From: JBKCUK01 sp046318415
GTDB lineage: Bacteria; Pseudomonadota; Alphaproteobacteria; Caedimonadales; Caedimonadaceae
DNA length: 64,000 nucleotides
NCBI GenBank assembly: GCA_046318415.1
Contig: JBKCUK010000011.1
Location: forward strand, 3,531-67,530
Direction: 5' to 3'
Shown: piece by piece, positions 62,326 through 64,000 of the stretch
Layout: the number at the start of each line of letters is the position of its first letter
Numbering within the stretch: position 1 is the first letter of the stretch
Position numbers and translations under genes: made by a program
Notes under the pieces: model-generated
What the model saw: the letters and a program-made list of their open reading frames with translations, nothing else
Told to the model about the DNA's origin: nothing
Database searches by the model: none

Positions 62326-63582
62326 GTGCAATTCAAATCCGCTTTTATGCAAGAAGCACAAGGACGAGGATTTATTTACCAAGGCTCCAACCTGGAAGGC
62401 TTGGATTCGCGAATGGCGGCAGGCCCGATCACAGCCTATCTGGGGTTTGATGCCACTGCGAAAAGTCTTCACGTGGGCAACCTGGTGCAAATTATGCTTC
62501 TGCGTTTGCTGCAAAAACATGGACACAAGCCGCTGGTTTTGATGGGTGGCGGCACCACCCGCATCGGCGATCCGTCCTTTCGCGATAATGAGCGCCCCCT
62601 GCTGGATGAAGCCCTAGTTGAAGCCAACATCAAAAGCATCGGTCGTGTGTTTGAGAAATTTATCCGCTTTGGCGACAAGGCCAGTGATGCAGTTTACCTC
62701 AACAACGCCGATTGGCTTCTGGGTCTTAATTACATCGACTTTTTGCGCGAGATTGGCGCACACTTTTCAGTGAATCGCATGTTGAGCTTTGATTCGGTGC
62801 GCCTGCGCCTGGAACGCGAGCAAAGCCTCAGTTTCATTGAATTCAATTACATCCTGCTGCAATCCTACGACTTCCTCTACCTCCATCGACGTTTTGGCTG
62901 CTTGCTGGAATGTGGCGGTGGCGATCAGTGGGCCAACATCATCAGTGGCGCAGACCTGGTGCGGCGCCTTGAAGGCAAAGAGGCTTTTGCTCTCACCACT
63001 CCCCTTCTCACCACTGCGGCGGGTGCGAAGATGGGTAAAACAGCCTCTGGCGCCGTCTGGCTGGATGCCGAGTTACTTGCGCCCTTCGATTATTGGCAAT
63101 TCTGGCGTAACACCCATGATGCGGATGTGGGACGGTTTCTGCGTTTGTTTACCGAGCTTCCTTTAGGGGAAATCGCGCGCCTTGAAGCCCTAGAAGGTGC
63201 CGACATTAACGAGGCCAAGAAGATCCTGGCCGATGAAGCCACCCGCCTTCTCCACGGAGATGAGGCTGTCAGCGCCGCCCGCGATGCGGCAGCAAAACTG
63301 TTTGAGGGCGCCAGTGGAGCCGCGGCTGCCGTTATTGCAGGCAAGATCACCACAGCTGAAATGGATGCAGGACTTAGCGTGCTGGACCTGCTGGTCAAAG
63401 CCAATTTGACCGCGAGCAAAGGAGAAGCGCGGCGATTGATTCGCGGCGGTGGCATCAAGCTCAATGATACCCCCCTTCAAGAGGAAGATCGGACCCTAAC
63501 GCCAAACGATGTGGTGGATGGAAAAGTGAAATTTTCCGTGGGCAAAAAGAAACATGCTTATTTTGAGCTTCTCGAAGATTAG
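62326..63582 (+). CDS. tyrS: Tyrosyl-tRNA synthetase
   Basis: The enzyme charges tRNA-Tyr with tyrosine. The 418-residue product has the HIGH-type motif HVGN (49-52), the Tyr-binding site (YLGFDATAKSLH and QSYDFLYL), GGGDQWANIISG, and the KMSKS-type KMGKT (about 235-239). A C-terminal S4 domain (about 350-410) ends the protein (SKGEARRLIRGGGIKLND). The start is GTG 62326, with GGAAAGGAA upstream; ATG 62347 is possible. It is of the bacterial TyrRS type. Confidence 0.97.
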   Translation: MQFKSAFMQEAQGRGFIYQGSNLEGLDSRMAAGPITAYLGFDATAKSLHVGNLVQIMLLRLLQKHGHKPLVLMGGGTTRIGDPSFRDNERPLLDEALVEANIKSIGRVFEKFIRFGDKASDAVYLNNADWLLGLNYIDFLREIGAHFSVNRMLSFDSVRLRLEREQSLSFIEFNYILLQSYDFLYLHRRFGCLLECGGGDQWANIISGADLVRRLEGKEAFALTTPLLTTAAGAKMGKTASGAVWLDAELLAPFDYWQFWRNTHDADVGRFLRLFTELPLGEIARLEALEGADINEAKKILADEATRLLHGDEAVSAARDAAAKLFEGASGAAAAVIAGKITTAEMDAGLSVLDLLVKANLTASKGEARRLIRGGGIKLNDTPLQEEDRTLTPNDVVDGKVKFSVGKKKHAYFELLED

Positions 63583-63722
63583 CCAAAAGCCTCCTCGAGC
63601 CAGGAAAACAGGGCAAAGGCTTAAAAATCTTAGCTTAGATTAAGCAAAATTCCTCAGCCTGAGCGCCATGTCGCTTATCGCACTGAAACCAGCAAGAAAA
63701 GGAATAAAAACCCCTTGTCTTC

Positions 63723-63748
63723 AAAAAAAAGAGGCGGGGAGCCGCCTC
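63723..63748 (-). terminator. Intrinsic terminator of the BspA-type LRR gene
   Basis: The stem GAGGCGG/CCGCCTC with a 4-base loop has a run of A on the left, which is a T-run on the minus strand. It lies about 50 bases after the stop of the minus-strand gene at 63800, so it belongs to that gene and not to tyrS. Confidence 0.85.
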
Positions 63749-63799
63749 TGTTTGATGATGATCTCATATGCGGTTAGAAAAGTGTTATGGGGTGCGCCT

Positions 63800-64000
63800 C
63801 TACGATGGCTTCCATTCCACACGCCGCTGTTTACAAAAGGCACTGATGTGAGCTTTTGTCTCGGTGGTGAGAGCGGGGCACATAGAGAGGAAGGGAAGAT
63901 TAATTATTTTAACGTTGGTAAGGTCTGACAGATCCACGCTGGTCAAACCGCTGCATTTGGAGAGGAAACCACCTTCAATAGTCGTGACATTTCTGAATGC
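63800..64000 (-). CDS. C-terminal end of a BspA-type leucine-rich-repeat protein (cut by window edge)
   Basis: The minus strand from 64000 is open to TAG at 63802-63800 (66 residues). It begins AFRNVTTIEGGFLSKCSGLT, then SVDLSDLTNVKIINLPFLS. The V-T-x-I, F, C-x-x-L-T and lxLpxl spacing is that of LRR_5/BspA repeats of Treponema and Trichomonas. The last 25 residues are basic without repeats. The gene extends beyond the window, so length and signal peptide cannot be judged. Together with the terminator it is a real gene end. BspA proteins are commonly surface adhesins. Confidence 0.78.
   Translation of the reverse strand, partial: AFRNVTTIEGGFLSKCSGLTSVDLSDLTNVKIINLPFLSMCPALTTETKAHISAFCKQRRVEWKPS

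Noticed and set aside
63668..63928. Plus-strand frame of 86 residues near the right edge
   Set aside because: It runs over the terminator hairpin and antisense to the BspA-type LRR frame.

Overview
The window looks like chromosome of an alphaproteobacterium living inside or on a eukaryotic host, most plausibly of the Holosporales/Odyssella/Paracaedibacter type. The housekeeping genes are of alphaproteobacterial kind (RpoH, type 2 heme A synthase, hflK-hflC-degP, alpha-type SerC, 3-hydroxybutyrate dehydrogenase). Between them lie many genes for exported proteins with eukaryotic-like or repetitive architecture: two F-box proteins, two classic LRR proteins plus a BspA-type LRR protein at the right edge, a pentapeptide-repeat protein, a lipase, a 1653-residue tandem-repeat protein and a HicA-like C-terminal domain. 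The taxonomic placement is inference; no rRNA is present.

Layout. 1-2895 (minus): small membrane protein, xerD, accA and recJ (cut by the left edge), with 4-bp overlaps at both ends of the chain. 3014-4405: aroK and a uracil-DNA glycosylase. 4452-7758: exported LRR, F-box and pentapeptide-repeat proteins. 7856-9507: rnhB and mutY, convergent. 9601-10652: a CPBP-family membrane protease and the decayed start of a second copy. 10828-14109: an Ala-rich exported peptide, a D,D-carboxypeptidase with a SPOR domain, and an LRR protein with a terminator. 14149-19225: orphan ABC substrate-binding protein, rlmJ, an RNA m5U methyltransferase, tRNA-Thr(TGT), a secreted lipase and prmA. 19416-24833: MFS transporter, ferredoxin-NADP reductase, a polysaccharide ABC exporter pair, rpoH and a GNAT acetyltransferase. 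25252-32231: a divergent pair, an exported F-box protein and the giant repeat protein. 32248-33967: a putative glycosyltransferase gene flanked by short dispersed repeats. 33990-38568 (minus): rluD, degP, hflC, hflK. 38657-43609: mrp, serC, ogt, a ThiD/PdxK-like kinase and glmM. 43623-46938: an exported beta-helical protein and the HicA-like exported protein. 46939-47834: no gene, two dispersed repeats. 47835-51065: a polytopic membrane protein, heme A synthase and an acidic exported protein. 51373-56835: pgk, bcp, a YhdP/AsmA-type protein and a UmuD-like protein lacking the catalytic dyad. 56999-59176: def-fmt-truA operon. 59527-63582: gmd, a GDP-sugar reductase, bdhA and tyrS. 63800-64000: C-terminal end of a BspA-type LRR protein on the minus strand.

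How the parts fit. One theme is envelope work: wall trimming (DacA-like), UDP-GlcNAc supply (GlmM), quality control (DegP, HflKC, RpoH), lipid/outer-membrane transport (YhdP-like), and a surface polysaccharide route (Gmd/reductase for GDP-deoxyhexose, two putative glycosyltransferases, a KpsM/KpsT-like exporter) scattered over several loci. The second theme is a large Sec-type exported repertoire, about eleven proteins in 64 kb, which are candidates for contact with a host.

The best candidates for undescribed biology are the roughly 62-residue repeat in the 1653-residue protein (about 19 copies), the exported HicA-like protein with poly-Ser linkers and a lysine-rich basic patch, a UmuD homologue that keeps an Ala-Gly cleavage-type site but has lost Ser and Lys, and a shikimate kinase that has lost part of its shikimate pocket.
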